Shown: positions 44,944 through 54,642 of the stretch, piece by piece | How positions within the stretch are numbered: the stretch's first letter is position 1 | Layout: every line of letters begins with the position of its first letter | Source: Tropicimonas sp. IMCC34011 | GTDB taxonomy: Bacteria; Pseudomonadota; Alphaproteobacteria; Rhodobacterales; Rhodobacteraceae | Assembly: GCF_003390865.1 (NCBI RefSeq) | Contig: NZ_QMEJ01000001.1 | Span: 682,001 to 746,000, forward strand | DNA length: 64,000 nt | Reading direction: 5' to 3' | Program-made: the position numbers and the translations under genes | The notes under the pieces: generated by a model | Seen by the model: the letters and a program-made list of their open reading frames with translations, nothing else | What the model was told of the DNA's origin: nothing | Databases searched by the model: none

Positions 44944-45419
44944 GCCTCACGCATTTCGACGACGCCGGGCAAGCGCACATGGTCGACGTCTCCGGCAAGG
45001 CCGAGACGGACCGCATCGCCGAAGCGACGGGCGTCATTCTCATGTCGCCTCAGACACTTGCACTGGTAAACGAAGGTACGGCGAAGAAGGGTGATGTCCT
45101 CGGTGTCGCTCGTCTTGCCGGCATCATGGCCGCCAAGCGGACCGCCGATCTCATCCCGCTCTGCCACCCCCTCCCGCTCGCCCGCGTCGCTCTCGACCTG
45201 ACGCCGGACGACACGCTCCCGGGGGTCCGCATCACGGCCACAGTCAAGACGACGGGCCGGACCGGCGTGGAGATGGAAGCCCTGACAGCGGTCAGCATCG
45301 CGGGCCTGACAATCTACGACATGCTTAAGGCCGCAGATCGCGCCATGGAGATCGGACAGATACGGGTCGTCCTGAAGGATGGCGGAAAATCAGGACGTTA
45401 CGAGGCAGACCGCACGTGA
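44940..45419 (+). CDS. moaC: Cyclic pyranopterin monophosphate synthase MoaC
   Basis: MoaC acts with MoaA to convert GTP to cyclic pyranopterin monophosphate in molybdenum cofactor synthesis. The 159-residue product starts [28 protein letters not shown]. It contains [32 protein letters not shown], then [23 protein letters not shown] and VLKDGGKSG, which carry the catalytic lysines and histidine. It overlaps trpC and moeA by four bases each. Confidence 0.97.
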   Translation: MSLTHFDDAGQAHMVDVSGKAETDRIAEATGVILMSPQTLALVNEGTAKKGDVLGVARLAGIMAAKRTADLIPLCHPLPLARVALDLTPDDTLPGVRITATVKTTGRTGVEMEALTAVSIAGLTIYDMLKAADRAMEIGQIRVVLKDGGKSGRYEADRT

Positions 45420-46606
45420 TTTCCGTTGCAGATGCCCTGAAGCATATCTTCAGTCTCGCCAGCCCGCTCCCCTCCGAACCCGTGCCTATCTCCATGGCTG
45501 CAGGACGGGTGCTTGCCGAAGATGTCGTGGCGATCCGGGACCAGCCACCATTCGCCGCGTCGGCCATGGACGGATATGCAGCGCGCGCGCCTGACGTCGC
45601 CCCTGGCGCGACCCTGAAGGTCGTCGGGGAAGCACCGGCGGGACGCATGTGGACGGGCCGCATCGAGGCGGGAGAATGCATCCGGGTCTTCACCGGTGCG
45701 CCGATACCTGACGGCGCAGATCACGTTGTAATTCAAGAAGATACACGGCGAACCGGAGACGAAATCGAAATCCTTCCGACGCTCGGTGACGGCACGAACA
45801 TCCGCCCTGCCGGCGGAGATTTCCGGGCGGGCGACAGGCTGACGGCGCCCCGACGTCTCACCCCCGGGGACATTGCGCTCGCCGCATCCATGAACGCAGG
45901 GATCCTGACCGTCGCCCGACGTCCTGTGGTTGCCCTGCTCGCCACCGGAAACGAACTCGTAGCGCCCGGCGAGACGCCTGCGCGGGATCAGATTGTCGCG
46001 TCGAACACCTACGCCCTCAAGGCGATGTTCGAGGCGGAGGGGGCCGATGTGTCCCTGTTGCCGATTGCCAGGGATACCGCGGAAAGCCTCCACCTGAGCG
46101 TCCAACTGGCGAAACATGCTGACCTTCTCGTCACGGTCGGCGGCGTGTCGGTCGGCGATCACGACCTTGTCGGAGACGTGACCGAGAACCTCGGCATGGA
46201 ACGCGCCTTCCACAAGGTCGCGATGCGACCCGGCAAGCCGCTGATGGCAGGTCGCATCGGAAAGACGGCCATGGTCGGGCTGCCGGGAAATCCCGTGTCC
46301 TCGATCGTTTGCGGGATGCTGTTCGTCCTCCCCCTCCTCCGCGCGATGCAGGGCTTGCCGAAGGTCCAGATGCCGACGGTTGCGAGGCCGCTGGCGGTGG
46401 ACCTGCCGGCGAATGGACCACGAGCCCACTACATGCGGGCGAGCATTGCGGACGACGGCACCGTGCGCCCATTTCCCAGCCAGGACAGCTCGCTCTTGAG
46501 CATCCTCGCCGAAGCCACCCACCTGATCGTGAGACCGGAAAATGACGGGCCGCGCATGGCGGGAGAGACGGTGGAAACCCTGCCCCTGTGGGCAGGAACG
46601 GCTTGA
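45416..46606 (+). CDS. moeA: Molybdopterin molybdenumtransferase MoeA
   Basis: MoeA inserts molybdate into molybdopterin. The 396-residue product starts at GTG 45416 within the moaC stop. It has the four MoeA domains, with [20 protein letters not shown] near residue 37, [45 protein letters not shown] and [22 protein letters not shown] near 280, and a C-terminal beta barrel. The lexA promoter lies at its 3' end. Confidence 0.96.
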   Translation: MISVADALKHIFSLASPLPSEPVPISMAAGRVLAEDVVAIRDQPPFAASAMDGYAARAPDVAPGATLKVVGEAPAGRMWTGRIEAGECIRVFTGAPIPDGADHVVIQEDTRRTGDEIEILPTLGDGTNIRPAGGDFRAGDRLTAPRRLTPGDIALAASMNAGILTVARRPVVALLATGNELVAPGETPARDQIVASNTYALKAMFEAEGADVSLLPIARDTAESLHLSVQLAKHADLLVTVGGVSVGDHDLVGDVTENLGMERAFHKVAMRPGKPLMAGRIGKTAMVGLPGNPVSSIVCGMLFVLPLLRAMQGLPKVQMPTVARPLAVDLPANGPRAHYMRASIADDGTVRPFPSQDSSLLSILAEATHLIVRPENDGPRMAGETVETLPLWAGTA

Positions 46607-46631
46607 CACAAAACAAGAACGAGGGCAGAAC
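46603..46631 (+). promoter_or_regulatory. lexA promoter with SOS box
   Basis: TTGACA (46603-46608) is a good -35 element overlapping the moeA stop. GAAC-GAGGGCA-GAAC (46617-46631) is a perfect alphaproteobacterial LexA box lying between -35 and the expected -10 region, about 42 bases before the lexA start. LexA therefore represses its own gene independently of the trp-moa genes upstream. Confidence 0.8.
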
Positions 46632-46672
46632 ATCCGCAAAGCGGCTATCTGTCGCCCACGAACAGGCTGCCC

Positions 46673-47323
46673 ATGCTCACGAAGAAACAGCTCGACCTTC
46701 TCGACTTCATCAACAAGAGGATCCAGCGCGACGGTGTTCCGCCATCCTTCGACGAGATGAAGGATGCGCTGGAGCTCAAGTCGAAATCAGGGATCCACAG
46801 GCTCATCACGGCGCTCGAGGAACGCGGCTTCATCCGACGGCTCGCTCATCGCGCGCGTGCCCTTGAAGTCGTCAAGCTACCTGAATCGCTGAGCTCCGCC
46901 AGATCTGCGCCCGCCCCTTCAAACCGTCCCGAAATCCCCGGCGCTGTCGAGCTGGACGTGATGGGCCGGATCGCGGCCGGTGTGCCGATCGAGGCCATCA
47001 GCGAGGTCAGTCACGCGGTTGCCGTTCCCCAGGGCATGGTCGGCGCGGGTCGGCATTATGCTCTCGAGGTCCGCGGCGACTCGATGATCGATGCCGGGAT
47101 CAATGACGGGGACGTGGTCGTGATCCGCGAACAGCTCACCGCCGATAACGGCGACATCGTCGTCGCGCTCGTCGAAGGCCAGGAAGCGACGCTGAAGCGG
47201 TTCCGCAGGCAGAAGGGCGCCATCGCGCTCGAAGCCGCCAACCCCGCCTACGAGACGCGCATCCTCAAGGACAACCAGGTTCAGGTTCAGGGACGGCTCG
47301 TCGGTCTGATCCGGACGTACTGA
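46673..47323 (+). CDS. lexA: LexA repressor
   Basis: LexA represses SOS genes and cleaves itself when RecA is activated. The 216-residue product has the N-terminal winged helix ([49 protein letters not shown]). It has the Ala102-Gly103 cleavage site in [11 protein letters not shown] and the catalytic dyad Ser137 ([10 protein letters not shown]) and Lys175 (ATLKRF). It is the last gene of the plus-strand string and converges with the molybdopterin-binding gene. The matching SOS box at 288-302 precedes the radical SAM gene. Confidence 0.97.
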   Translation: MLTKKQLDLLDFINKRIQRDGVPPSFDEMKDALELKSKSGIHRLITALEERGFIRRLAHRARALEVVKLPESLSSARSAPAPSNRPEIPGAVELDVMGRIAAGVPIEAISEVSHAVAVPQGMVGAGRHYALEVRGDSMIDAGINDGDVVVIREQLTADNGDIVVALVEGQEATLKRFRRQKGAIALEAANPAYETRILKDNQVQVQGRLVGLIRTY

Positions 47324-47333
47324 TCGTTCGGTC

Positions 47334-47366
47334 GCAGGGTAACTAGCTTAACTTGGCTGACCCTGC
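47334..47366. terminator. Possible bidirectional hairpin between lexA and the molybdopterin-binding gene
   Basis: GCAGGGT (47334-47340) pairs with ACCCTGC (47360-47366) around a 19-base loop in the 59-base convergent gap. The loop is long and no T tract follows, so this is a weak terminator candidate. Confidence 0.3.
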
Positions 47367-47382
47367 AGGATGCCCGGCCCGG

Positions 47383-48645
47383 TCAAGGACCGCGCCGCTC
47401 GCGCGAATGGGGCCTTCCGGGGCTTTCCTTGAGCAGCCCTCCGACGCCCATCCGGGAGATCTCCTCATCGCCACAGGGAAGGCCGCAGATGAGGCGCTCG
47501 AGCACCCAGTCCGCGCCGTTCGGAGCGGGGGACCGCGCGCATCCCGGCAGGCCGATCACGGGCCGCCCGTTGCGCAGCGTGCCGGTGAACAGAAGGTTGC
47601 CCGGATCGACCGGCATTCCGAAACGATTGACTGCCCCTCCGGATCGCCTGAGCGCGTCCGGTGCGGTGTCGTGCAGGTCCGACGTCGCCGACCCGGTGAG
47701 AATGAGAGCGATATCGGCCTCAACGCCGGCAAGGGCGTGCGCGATGGCGCCCGTTTCATGCGGGACATCCTTGACCTCGATGAGGCCGACCTCCAGCGCG
47801 TCCAGCCTGTATTGAACGGCAGCCCGGCCCTTCTCGTTCAGGGAGGGCTTCTGCCCCGGCACCGTCGTCAGGATCAGGGCCGCGGTCCTGAGGCGCGGAG
47901 GCGTCAGGCGAAACGCACCGCGCCCACGGGCGCACGCCGCCTCAAGCGCCGATTTGGGAACAGCATAGCTTACGACCTTCACGGTGCCGACGAGCTGCCC
48001 GGCAGTGACCCGCGCGAAGGGGGCCAGTGTGGCGAGAGTGATGCCAGGGTCGACGGCGTTCAGGGCGTGGATCGCCTCGACATCCAGTTCGATCAGGCCG
48101 GGGCCCGCGGCGTTGATGTTGACCCGCCCCGTAAACGGATCGCTGAGGCGCAGACCCGCAGCAGCAGGACCCGGAACGAGGGCAGCGGCCAGGCGGGCGG
48201 CGGCGGCATCCTCGCCGATGTCGCCGGGCTCTAGACGGGCGACCGTGATTCGCTCGATCCCGCCGCGTAGGATGGCACGGGTGTCCTCGGCAGACAGGAC
48301 GTGCCCCTTCTTCCATATTCGCAGGGCGGTCCGGTCGCGGCCCTGCCCGTCCGCCCGCGGAGCCGAATCAGTCGCTGCCGATTTAGGGGTCCGCATGTCA
48401 GTAGGAGTGAGGAAGTCGGGCGGTTTGGCAGCTACCAGGCCCGCGGACTGTCTGTCATCCGAAGAAGGTGGATATCCACCAGCGTCGTGGCTGTACCCAC
48501 CCTCTCCCACCGCCGCGGCGGCGCCCGCTTCGGCACCGGTCCGCTCGTCTTCGCCCCTAGCGGCCTCGACGGGGCATTCCACCCGCAACGAGTGGGCAAG
48601 GATCGCGCCCTCCGCGGCTTCTGTCCTGACCTCTCCGAACCACAT
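47383..48645 (-). CDS. Molybdopterin-binding protein (MoeA-like fold) with internal insertion
   Basis: The 420-residue protein carries the Rhodobacterales molybdopterin-binding domain: MWFGEVRTEAAEGAILAHSLR at the start, VTVARLEPGDIGEDAAAARLA, GLRLSDPFTGRVNINAAGPGLIELD, ALNAVDPGITLAT, LILTGSATSDLHDTAPDALRR and NRFGMPVDPGNLLFTGTL. About 75 disordered residues (roughly 22-105) separate the first 20 residues from the KKGHVLSAEDTRAIL segment that normally follows, an insertion rich in Gly, Ala, Ser and Pro. No MobA-like nucleotidyltransferase domain is fused. It overlaps xdhC by one base and likely helps mature molybdenum hydroxylases. Confidence 0.8.
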   Translation of the reverse strand: MWFGEVRTEAAEGAILAHSLRVECPVEAARGEDERTGAEAGAAAAVGEGGYSHDAGGYPPSSDDRQSAGLVAAKPPDFLTPTDMRTPKSAATDSAPRADGQGRDRTALRIWKKGHVLSAEDTRAILRGGIERITVARLEPGDIGEDAAAARLAAALVPGPAAAGLRLSDPFTGRVNINAAGPGLIELDVEAIHALNAVDPGITLATLAPFARVTAGQLVGTVKVVSYAVPKSALEAACARGRGAFRLTPPRLRTAALILTTVPGQKPSLNEKGRAAVQYRLDALEVGLIEVKDVPHETGAIAHALAGVEADIALILTGSATSDLHDTAPDALRRSGGAVNRFGMPVDPGNLLFTGTLRNGRPVIGLPGCARSPAPNGADWVLERLICGLPCGDEEISRMGVGGLLKESPGRPHSRERRGP

Positions 48646-49631
48646 CAGTCCCCCCGCCGCAGAGCGCCGGTCACCTCGGCCATGATGGAAATGGCGATCT
48701 CGGCCGGGCTGCGGGAGCCGATGTCGAGCCCGACAGGGGCGTGGATGCGCGCGAGTGCGGCATCGCCGACCTGTGGGCGGAGGCGATCCATGCGCTTGGC
48801 GTGGGTGCGGGTGGAGCCGAGGCAGCCGAGATAGAAACAGTCGGAGCGGAGAGCGGCGAGGATGGCCGGGTCGTCGATCTTGGGATCGTGTGACAGCGTG
48901 ACGACGGCAGTTCGCGCATCGGGTGGGACGCGCGCCAGAACCTCGTCGGGGTAATCGTGGGACAGCGCCTCGCCGGGGAAGCGCTCGGCGCTGCCGAACG
49001 CCTCGCGCGGATCGATCAGTTCGGGGGCATAGCCGGCGAGACGGGCCATGACGACGAGCGGCTGAGCGATGTGGACGGCGCCGACCACGACCATCCGCAG
49101 CGGCGGGTTGTGGATGCCTGCAAAGGTTCGCCCGTCCTCCAGAAAGCCGGACCGGTCCGCGCGGAAACGGGCCGGCAGGCCCTCCTCTTCCGGACCGGCA
49201 AGACGACGCTGACCGGCTTCCGCATCGACGAGGTAGGCGACGGGACGGCGGGCGGCGCGGGCCTCCACAAGCTCCGAGAGGAGGGTGTCCGGCAGGGCAG
49301 ACCCGATCGGCTCGACGAGAACGGCGATCCGGCCGCCGCAGGCCAGACCGACTGCGAAAGCCTCGTCATCGGAGACGCCGAACTCGAGCAGCTTGGCCTC
49401 GCGCGCCGAGGTGGCGATCATGTCCGCAGCCTCCACCACCACGGCGCCCTCGACGCAGCCGCCGGAGACGGACCCGGCGATGGCGCCGTCGCCCGAGATC
49501 GCGAGCTGGCTGCCGACAGGGCGCGGGGCGGAGCCCCATGTTTCAATCACGGTCGCGAGGGCAGCGCCCCTGCCCTCTCGGTGCCAGGCGAGAGCGGTCT
49601 CCGGGATGTCATCGAAGGCGGGTGTCGTCAT
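48645..49631 (-). CDS. XdhC/CoxI family molybdenum-cofactor chaperone
   Basis: The 328-residue protein has the N-terminal XdhC/CoxI domain (GRGAALATVIETWGSAPRPVGSQLAISGDGAIAGSVSGGCVEGAVV) and the C-terminal Rossmann XdhC_C domain (MVVVGAVHIAQPLVVMARLAGY, TLSHDPKIDDPAI, YLGCLGSTRTHAKR). XdhC binds and protects sulfurated molybdenum cofactor for insertion into xanthine dehydrogenase-like enzymes. The molybdopterin-binding gene follows with a TGATG overlap. The CoxE/MoxR pair at 22-24 kb are probable functional partners although 24 kb away. Confidence 0.92.
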   Translation of the reverse strand: MTTPAFDDIPETALAWHREGRGAALATVIETWGSAPRPVGSQLAISGDGAIAGSVSGGCVEGAVVVEAADMIATSAREAKLLEFGVSDDEAFAVGLACGGRIAVLVEPIGSALPDTLLSELVEARAARRPVAYLVDAEAGQRRLAGPEEEGLPARFRADRSGFLEDGRTFAGIHNPPLRMVVVGAVHIAQPLVVMARLAGYAPELIDPREAFGSAERFPGEALSHDYPDEVLARVPPDARTAVVTLSHDPKIDDPAILAALRSDCFYLGCLGSTRTHAKRMDRLRPQVGDAALARIHAPVGLDIGSRSPAEIAISIMAEVTGALRRGD

Positions 49632-49711
49632 GCGGCGTCTCCTTGGCGCTCATAGCTAGGACGCGGCATGGGGGCCGACCAGCAGGCAACGCCCCCGCCC
49701 CGGCAGACGGC

Positions 49712-50566
49712 TCAGAGGCGCACGCCCCTGCGACCGGCCAGATCGGTGAAGAACTGCCATGCCACGCGGCCCGAACGGCCACCGCGCGTCGCCTGCCATT
49801 CGATTGCCTCGGCGCGCAGCTCCTCGTCGCCGATCTCGAGGTCATGGGCGTCGCAATAGCCGCGGACCATGGCAAGGTAGGCGTCCTGATCGCAGGGGTG
49901 GAAGCCGAGCCAGAGGCCGAAGCGATCGCTGAGCGAGACCTTCTCCTCCACCGCCTCGCCGGGATTGATCCCGGCGGAACGCTCATTGTCGATCATGTCC
50001 CGCGGCATCAGGTGACGGCGATTCGAGGTCGCGTAGAAGACCACGTTGGCGGGCCGTCCGCGAACCCCGCCGTCGAGAACCGCTTTGAGGGATTTGTAGT
50101 GCTGATCGTCATGGCTGAAGGAGAGATCGTCGCAGAAGAGAACGAAGCGCTCGGCGGCGCCATCGAGGAGCGACAGCAGGCGGCCGATGGAGGGCAGATC
50201 CTCGCGCAGCACCTCGACGAGCTTCAGCGCATGCCCCTCCTCCAAGAGCGCGCCATGGACGGCCTTCACCAGAGAGGATTTTCCCATGCCCCGCGCGCCC
50301 CAGAGCAGCGCATTGTTGGCAGGAAGTCCCTTGGCGAACTGACGGGTGTTCTCGAGGAGCGTGTCCCGCGCACGGTCGATCCCGATCAGAAGGTCCAGCG
50401 GCTGACGGGTGACATCGCGGACGGGCAGAAGGCGCAGGTCCTCCGCCTGCCAGACGAAGGCGGACGCCTCCGTGAAGTCCGGCTCGGCGGGGGGCGGCGG
50501 CGCCAGGCGTTCGAGGGCGGCCGCGATGCGGGTGAGCGCGTCTTCGGCGAGGCCGTCCTTCGGCAT
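49712..50566 (-). CDS. DUF815 family ATP-binding protein
   Basis: The 284-residue AAA-like ATPase has Walker A WGARGMGKSSLVKAVH at about residues 87-102, Walker B RFVLFCDDLSFSHDD, and the family segments VLREDLPSIGRLLSLLDGA, SLKAVLDGGVRGRPANVVFYATSNRRHLMPRDMIDNE and LSDRFGLWLGFHPCDQDAYL. Its role is unknown. It follows tatC by two bases, which suggests one tatA-tatB-tatC-DUF815 transcript. Confidence 0.93.
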   Translation of the reverse strand: MPKDGLAEDALTRIAAALERLAPPPPAEPDFTEASAFVWQAEDLRLLPVRDVTRQPLDLLIGIDRARDTLLENTRQFAKGLPANNALLWGARGMGKSSLVKAVHGALLEEGHALKLVEVLREDLPSIGRLLSLLDGAAERFVLFCDDLSFSHDDQHYKSLKAVLDGGVRGRPANVVFYATSNRRHLMPRDMIDNERSAGINPGEAVEEKVSLSDRFGLWLGFHPCDQDAYLAMVRGYCDAHDLEIGDEELRAEAIEWQATRGGRSGRVAWQFFTDLAGRRGVRL

Positions 50567-50568
50567 GA

Positions 50569-51441
50569 TCAGAGCTCCTCGTCCTCATCGAGGATGCCCG
50601 CTTCCCTCAGCTCCTTCAGGCGTTTCCGCTCGACGCGGGCGACCAGGAAGATGGAGACCTCGTAGAGCGAATAGACCACCGTGAAGAGGATCACCTGGGT
50701 GATGACGTCCGGCGGGGTGACGAGCGCAGCGAGGACCAGGATGCCGACGACGGCATACTTGCGGACGTTTCGCAGGCCCTCGGCGGAGACAAGACCCGCC
50801 TTGCCCATGAGGGTCAGCAGAACCGGAAGCTGGAAGCACAGGCCGAAGGCGAGGATGAACTTCAGCGACAGATCGAGGCTCTCTCGGACCGAGCCGAGGA
50901 AGACCGTGCGCAACTCCTCGTTCTGCGGAGCCTCGGCGATGACGTCTACGCCCTCCCCCGCGAGAAGGGCCGCGATCGTCGGGATCGCATCCGAGAAGCC
51001 GATGAAGAAGGACATCGCCAGCGGCGTGACGACGTAATGCGCGAAGGATGCGCCGGCGAGGAAGAGCAGCGGCGAGGCTATGATGAACGGCAGGAAGGCG
51101 TTCTTCTCGGACCGGTAGAGGCCCGGCGCCACGAAGCGCCAGAGCTGATGGGCGATCACCGGGAAGGCGAGGCCGAGACCGAAGATCACCGAGATCCGCA
51201 CGAGGACGAAGAACTTCTCCTGCGGTGCGGTGAAGATGAGCTGGGGATCCTCGCCGCGGGCGCGCAGCACGTCAGCGATCGGCTGCATCAGGAATTCGAG
51301 CAGCGGCTCGGCCACGGTGAAGCACACGATCATCGCCACGAGGAACGCAGCAACCGCGCGGATGATGCGCGTCCGAAGCTCGGCGAGGTGCTCGATCAGC
51401 GGAGCCGCGCTGTCCTCGATCTCGTCGTCGAACTGGCTCAT
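50569..51441 (-). CDS. tatC: Sec-independent protein translocase subunit TatC
   Basis: TatC is the six-helix receptor for twin-arginine signal peptides. The 290-residue product has [29 protein letters not shown] at the N-terminus (with the essential LxELR), [18 protein letters not shown] after the second helix, and [19 protein letters not shown]-like later helices. The end is a charged tail. It overlaps tatB by four bases. A Tat-type substrate (metallo-hydrolase at 53653) is encoded nearby. Confidence 0.96.
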   Translation of the reverse strand: MSQFDDEIEDSAAPLIEHLAELRTRIIRAVAAFLVAMIVCFTVAEPLLEFLMQPIADVLRARGEDPQLIFTAPQEKFFVLVRISVIFGLGLAFPVIAHQLWRFVAPGLYRSEKNAFLPFIIASPLLFLAGASFAHYVVTPLAMSFFIGFSDAIPTIAALLAGEGVDVIAEAPQNEELRTVFLGSVRESLDLSLKFILAFGLCFQLPVLLTLMGKAGLVSAEGLRNVRKYAVVGILVLAALVTPPDVITQVILFTVVYSLYEVSIFLVARVERKRLKELREAGILDEDEEL

Positions 51442-51989
51442 CCGCGTGTTCCGTCCGCTTTCTCGGGCGTATCGGGGGCATCTGCAGGAGTGGGCTCGAT
51501 GGCGGACGGGGCGGCGAAGGAGGACCCTTCGGGCAGCGCGCGTTCCTCGTCGGCCTCGGGAAGATCAGCCGCCGCCTCGGCGTCGATCCGGTCCTGCGCC
51601 TCGGTCGCGGCCGCCTCCCGCATCTGCGCCGCCTTGGCCGCACGCTCCCCACCATCTCCGCCGGCGGCCGATCGCGCGGCCGCCTTGCTTCCGGCGCCGG
51701 TCGTGCCGGCGTCATCCTCGCCGAACGGGTCGAACTTGGTCGCCTTCTTCAGCGCGTCCACGCCCATCTTTTTGGGGTTCGTCATGCTGCGCAGGTCGCG
51801 GTGCACGTCCTTCATGCCCGACTGGTCAGCGGCATCCTCCATGGCGGAGGTGAATTCGCGCGCCATGCGCTTCATCTTGCCCGTGAACTGACCCAGCGTG
51901 CGAAAGAGCACGGGCAGGTCCTTGGGACCCACCACGATCAGCGCGACGACGCCGATCACCAGAAGTTCGCTCCAGCCGATATCCAGCAT
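51438..51989 (-). CDS. tatB: Sec-independent protein translocase subunit TatB
   Basis: The 183-residue protein starts [46 protein letters not shown], the TatB membrane helix, hinge (GPKDLP) and amphipathic helix. A long disordered Ala/Glu/Asp tail follows. TatB forms the substrate receptor with TatC. It lies 32 bases after tatA. Confidence 0.95.
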   Translation of the reverse strand: MLDIGWSELLVIGVVALIVVGPKDLPVLFRTLGQFTGKMKRMAREFTSAMEDAADQSGMKDVHRDLRSMTNPKKMGVDALKKATKFDPFGEDDAGTTGAGSKAAARSAAGGDGGERAAKAAQMREAAATEAQDRIDAEAAADLPEADEERALPEGSSFAAPSAIEPTPADAPDTPEKADGTRG

Positions 51990-52021
51990 GTCTCAGACGC
52001 CCCCCGGGACGCAGGCGAGGA

Positions 52022-52282
52022 TCAGACCTTGTCCCGCTCGCGCAGGGTTTCGGGGGCCGGGGTCGCATCGTGTGTCGTGGCGGCCGGGGATTCGATCCGA
52101 GCCTGTTCGGCGGTGCGGGTCTCCTCGTCATTCTCCGTGGAGCCTTCGCTCACACCCTTCTTGAAGGCCGTGATGCCCTTTCCGACCTCGCCCATGAGAG
52201 CGGAGACCTTGCCGCGCCCGAAGAGCACGAGCACGACCACGGCGATCAGGATCAGGCCGGGAATACCGATATTGTTGAACAT
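52022..52282 (-). CDS. tatA: Sec-independent protein translocase subunit TatA
   Basis: I start at ATG 52282, with GGGAG seven bases upstream, giving 86 residues: [44 protein letters not shown] is a standard TatA membrane helix, hinge (FGRGK) and amphipathic helix. An acidic tail follows. TatA oligomers form the translocation path. An upstream in-frame ATG at 52351 would add a non-homologous N-terminus. Confidence 0.95.
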   Translation of the reverse strand: MFNNIGIPGLILIAVVVLVLFGRGKVSALMGEVGKGITAFKKGVSEGSTENDEETRTAEQARIESPAATTHDATPAPETLRERDKV

Positions 52283-52390
52283 GAGCACACTCCCATCCGT
52301 GCGGGGGCGACGCCCGGTGATCCGGTGCGCCAATTGGTCGAAGTCCAGCATTACTTAAAGATTTCGCGGCCCGCTTGAAAGCGGCAAACC

Positions 52391-52420
52391 GCCCGCCCCC
52401 CGGATTTTGATGAGCCGGGG
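52391..52420 (+). repeat. REP-like extragenic element (copy D)
   Basis: CCGCCCCCCGGATTTTGATGAGCCGGGG resembles the CCCCGGGGTATTT...GATGAACGGCCCCGG part of copy A, shortened in the middle. It occupies the 160-base gap between the LLM oxidoreductase stop and tatA start; the remainder of that gap must hold the tatA promoter. Confidence 0.35.
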
Positions 52421-52443
52421 CGCGGAAGGCGGAGCAAGTTCGC

Positions 52444-53478
52444 TCAGGCAGCGCCCGCCCGGCGCAGTTCGGGAGCGACCTTCGTGCCCAGCGTCTCGAT
52501 GGCGCGCATCATGTCGGCATGCGGGATCATGCCGATCGCCATCTGCATCGTGATCCGGTCGAAGCCGAGATCCTCGCGCAGACCGAGGATCTTGTCGGTG
52601 ATCTGCGCCGGCGAGCCGACGAACATGGCGCCTTCCGGGCCCATCAGCGCGTCGAACTGCGCCCGGCTCTGCGGGCCCCATCCCCGCTCCCGGCCGATCT
52701 GGTCCATGACCTCCTTCTGGGCCGGGAAGAAGATGTCCGCCGCTTTCTGCGCATCGTCGTGCACGAACCCGTGCACGTTGAGCGACACGCGCGCCTGCGC
52801 CTCGTTGCCTTCCTCCTTCGCCGCGCGGCGATAGAGATCCGCCAGCGGCTTGAAGCGGCGGGGTGCACCGCCGATGATCGCGAGCGCCAGCGGCAGGCCG
52901 AGGGCGCCTGCGCGAACCATGCTGGCCGGCGTCCCACCGGCCGCGATCCAGATCGGGAGCGAGCCGTTGACCGGGCGGGGATAGATACCGAGGCCCTCTA
53001 CGGCCTGCGTGAAATCGGTGCCCGGCCAGCTCAGCTTTTCCTGCTCGTTGATCGCCAGCAGCATGGCGAGCTTTTCCTGGAACAGGGAATCGTAATCGTT
53101 CAGATCGTAGCCGAAGAGCGGGAAGCTCTCGATGAAGCTGCCCCGCCCCACCATGAGCTCGGCCCGGCCGCCCGACAGACCGTCGAGCGTGGCGTATTGC
53201 TGGAAGACCCGGACCGGATCGTCGGAGGACAGCACGGAGACCGCTGAGGAAAGTCGGATGTTCTTCGTCGTCCGGGCGGCCGCGGCGAGGGCCACGGCGG
53301 GGGCGGAGATGGCATAGTTCGGGCGATGATGTTCGCCGAGACCGAAAAAATCTAGCCCGACCTGATCGGCGAGTTCGATTTCCTCCATGAGGTTCGACAG
53401 ACGCTCCGGCGCCTCGATCCGGCGCCCCGTGGCAGGCTCGATGCCGACATCGCCGAATGTGTAAAGTCCAAGTTCCAT
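52444..53478 (-). CDS. LLM class flavin-dependent oxidoreductase
   Basis: The 344-residue protein is a luciferase-like TIM barrel: MELGLYTFGDVGIEPATGRRI, LADQVGLDFFGLGEHHRPNYAISAPAVALAAAA, NIRLSSAVSVLSSDDPVRVFQQYATLDGLSGGRAELMVGRGSF, and PIWIAAGGTPASMVRAGALGLPLALA. Members use FMNH2 and oxygen, but the substrate is unknown. I start at ATG 53478. The open frame continues well upstream, antisense to the next gene, without homology. It is divergent from the metallo-hydrolase gene with a 174-base shared promoter region. Confidence 0.9.
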   Translation of the reverse strand: MELGLYTFGDVGIEPATGRRIEAPERLSNLMEEIELADQVGLDFFGLGEHHRPNYAISAPAVALAAAARTTKNIRLSSAVSVLSSDDPVRVFQQYATLDGLSGGRAELMVGRGSFIESFPLFGYDLNDYDSLFQEKLAMLLAINEQEKLSWPGTDFTQAVEGLGIYPRPVNGSLPIWIAAGGTPASMVRAGALGLPLALAIIGGAPRRFKPLADLYRRAAKEEGNEAQARVSLNVHGFVHDDAQKAADIFFPAQKEVMDQIGRERGWGPQSRAQFDALMGPEGAMFVGSPAQITDKILGLREDLGFDRITMQMAIGMIPHADMMRAIETLGTKVAPELRRAGAA

Positions 53479-53652
53479 GGCCTTGTTCTCCCGTCCGAAT
53501 GTTTCCCGCGAGGTGGCAACGCCAGGACGCCAAGTCCACCATCCGGGCCGCACACCACATGTGCAGGGGATCCGTCGTGCTCGCGCTCCCGTGACTGGCA
53601 TCGCGCTCTGTCGCCCTAACTGCACTTCAAACCAACAGGAGGATACGACCCG

Positions 53653-54579
53653 ATGACTCTTTCCCGCAGAACCGCCCTCTTCGCCGGCGCCGCCCTGCCG
53701 CTCGCCGCCACCTTTCATGCTGCTCCCGCCCGTGCGCAGGAGGCCGACGGGGCGTCCCGCAGCGGCCTTCCCTCCCATGCGACTCTCACCGTCGGGGCGA
53801 TCACGGTGACGCCGCTCCTGACGTCCACCAACGTCGGCGACGATCCGCATTCGATCTTCGGGCTGAACGTGGACGACGAGACTTTCGCCGCCGCGAGCGA
53901 GGAACGCTTCATCCCCTCTGACCGGTCGATCAGCTTCTACCTGCCCACCGTGGTCGAAACGGACGGCAACATGATCCTCTTCGACACCGGCAACAGTGCG
54001 GATGAGATCACGGCCGCGCTCGAGGCCGCCGGCATGGCCCCGTCCGATATCACCCACGTCGTCATCACCCACATGCACCCCGACCACATCCGCGGCCTGA
54101 TGACCGAGGGCGGCGAGCCCGTCTTCCCGGATGCGGAGTACATTTCGGGCCAAGTCGAGGCCGATTGGTGGGCCGAGAACCCGAATGATGCCTACGAGGC
54201 GAACATCGCCCCCCTCATCGACCGGTTCACCTTGATCGAGGATGGCGCCGAAATCGCCCCCGGCATCACCGCCATGGCCGCATTCGGCCATACGCCCGGC
54301 CACATGACCTACATGATCGAGAGCGAGGGCACCCGCCTTCTCCTCATGGCCGACGTGGCGAACCACTACGTCTGGTCAGTCGGACATCCCGACTGGGAGG
54401 TGCGCTACGATCAGGACAAGGAGATGGCGGCCGAGACGCGCCGCCGTGTGCTCGGCATGGCCGCCGAGGAACGCTTCCCCGTCCTCGGCTACCACATGCC
54501 CTTCCCCGGAGTGGGCTTCATCGAGGTCGACGGAGACGGCTTCCGCTTCGTGCCCCACACCTACCAGCTCTCGTTCTGA
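53653..54579 (+). CDS. MBL-fold metallo-hydrolase with Tat signal peptide
   Basis: The 308-residue protein starts MTLSRRTALFAGAALPLAATFHAAPARA, a twin-arginine signal (S-R-R-T-A) with a predicted cleavage after ARA. The mature part has the metallo-beta-lactamase motif VVITHMHPDHIRGL (about residues 135-148), an active-site AFGHTPGHMTYMI histidine and later metal ligands, LLLMADVANH and VLGYHMPFPG. Relatives include quorum-quenching lactonases and other periplasmic hydrolases; the substrate cannot be stated. AGGAGG precedes the start. The tat genes 1.4 kb away would export it. Confidence 0.92.
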   Translation: MTLSRRTALFAGAALPLAATFHAAPARAQEADGASRSGLPSHATLTVGAITVTPLLTSTNVGDDPHSIFGLNVDDETFAAASEERFIPSDRSISFYLPTVVETDGNMILFDTGNSADEITAALEAAGMAPSDITHVVITHMHPDHIRGLMTEGGEPVFPDAEYISGQVEADWWAENPNDAYEANIAPLIDRFTLIEDGAEIAPGITAMAAFGHTPGHMTYMIESEGTRLLLMADVANHYVWSVGHPDWEVRYDQDKEMAAETRRRVLGMAAEERFPVLGYHMPFPGVGFIEVDGDGFRFVPHTYQLSF

Positions 54580-54587
54580 AGCAGGGC

Positions 54588-54613
54588 AGCGCCGGTCTCA
54601 CGGGGCCGGCGCT
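54588..54613. terminator. Hairpin between the convergent metallo-hydrolase and ABC genes
   Basis: AGCGCCGG (54588-54595) pairs perfectly with CCGGCGCT (54606-54613), with a 10-base loop. It lies 9 bases after the metallo-hydrolase stop and 30 bases after the end of the opposing ABC gene, and probably ends both transcripts. No T run follows. Confidence 0.5.
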
Positions 54614-54642
54614 CCTTCGGGCTGCACGACCCACCGGGTTCT

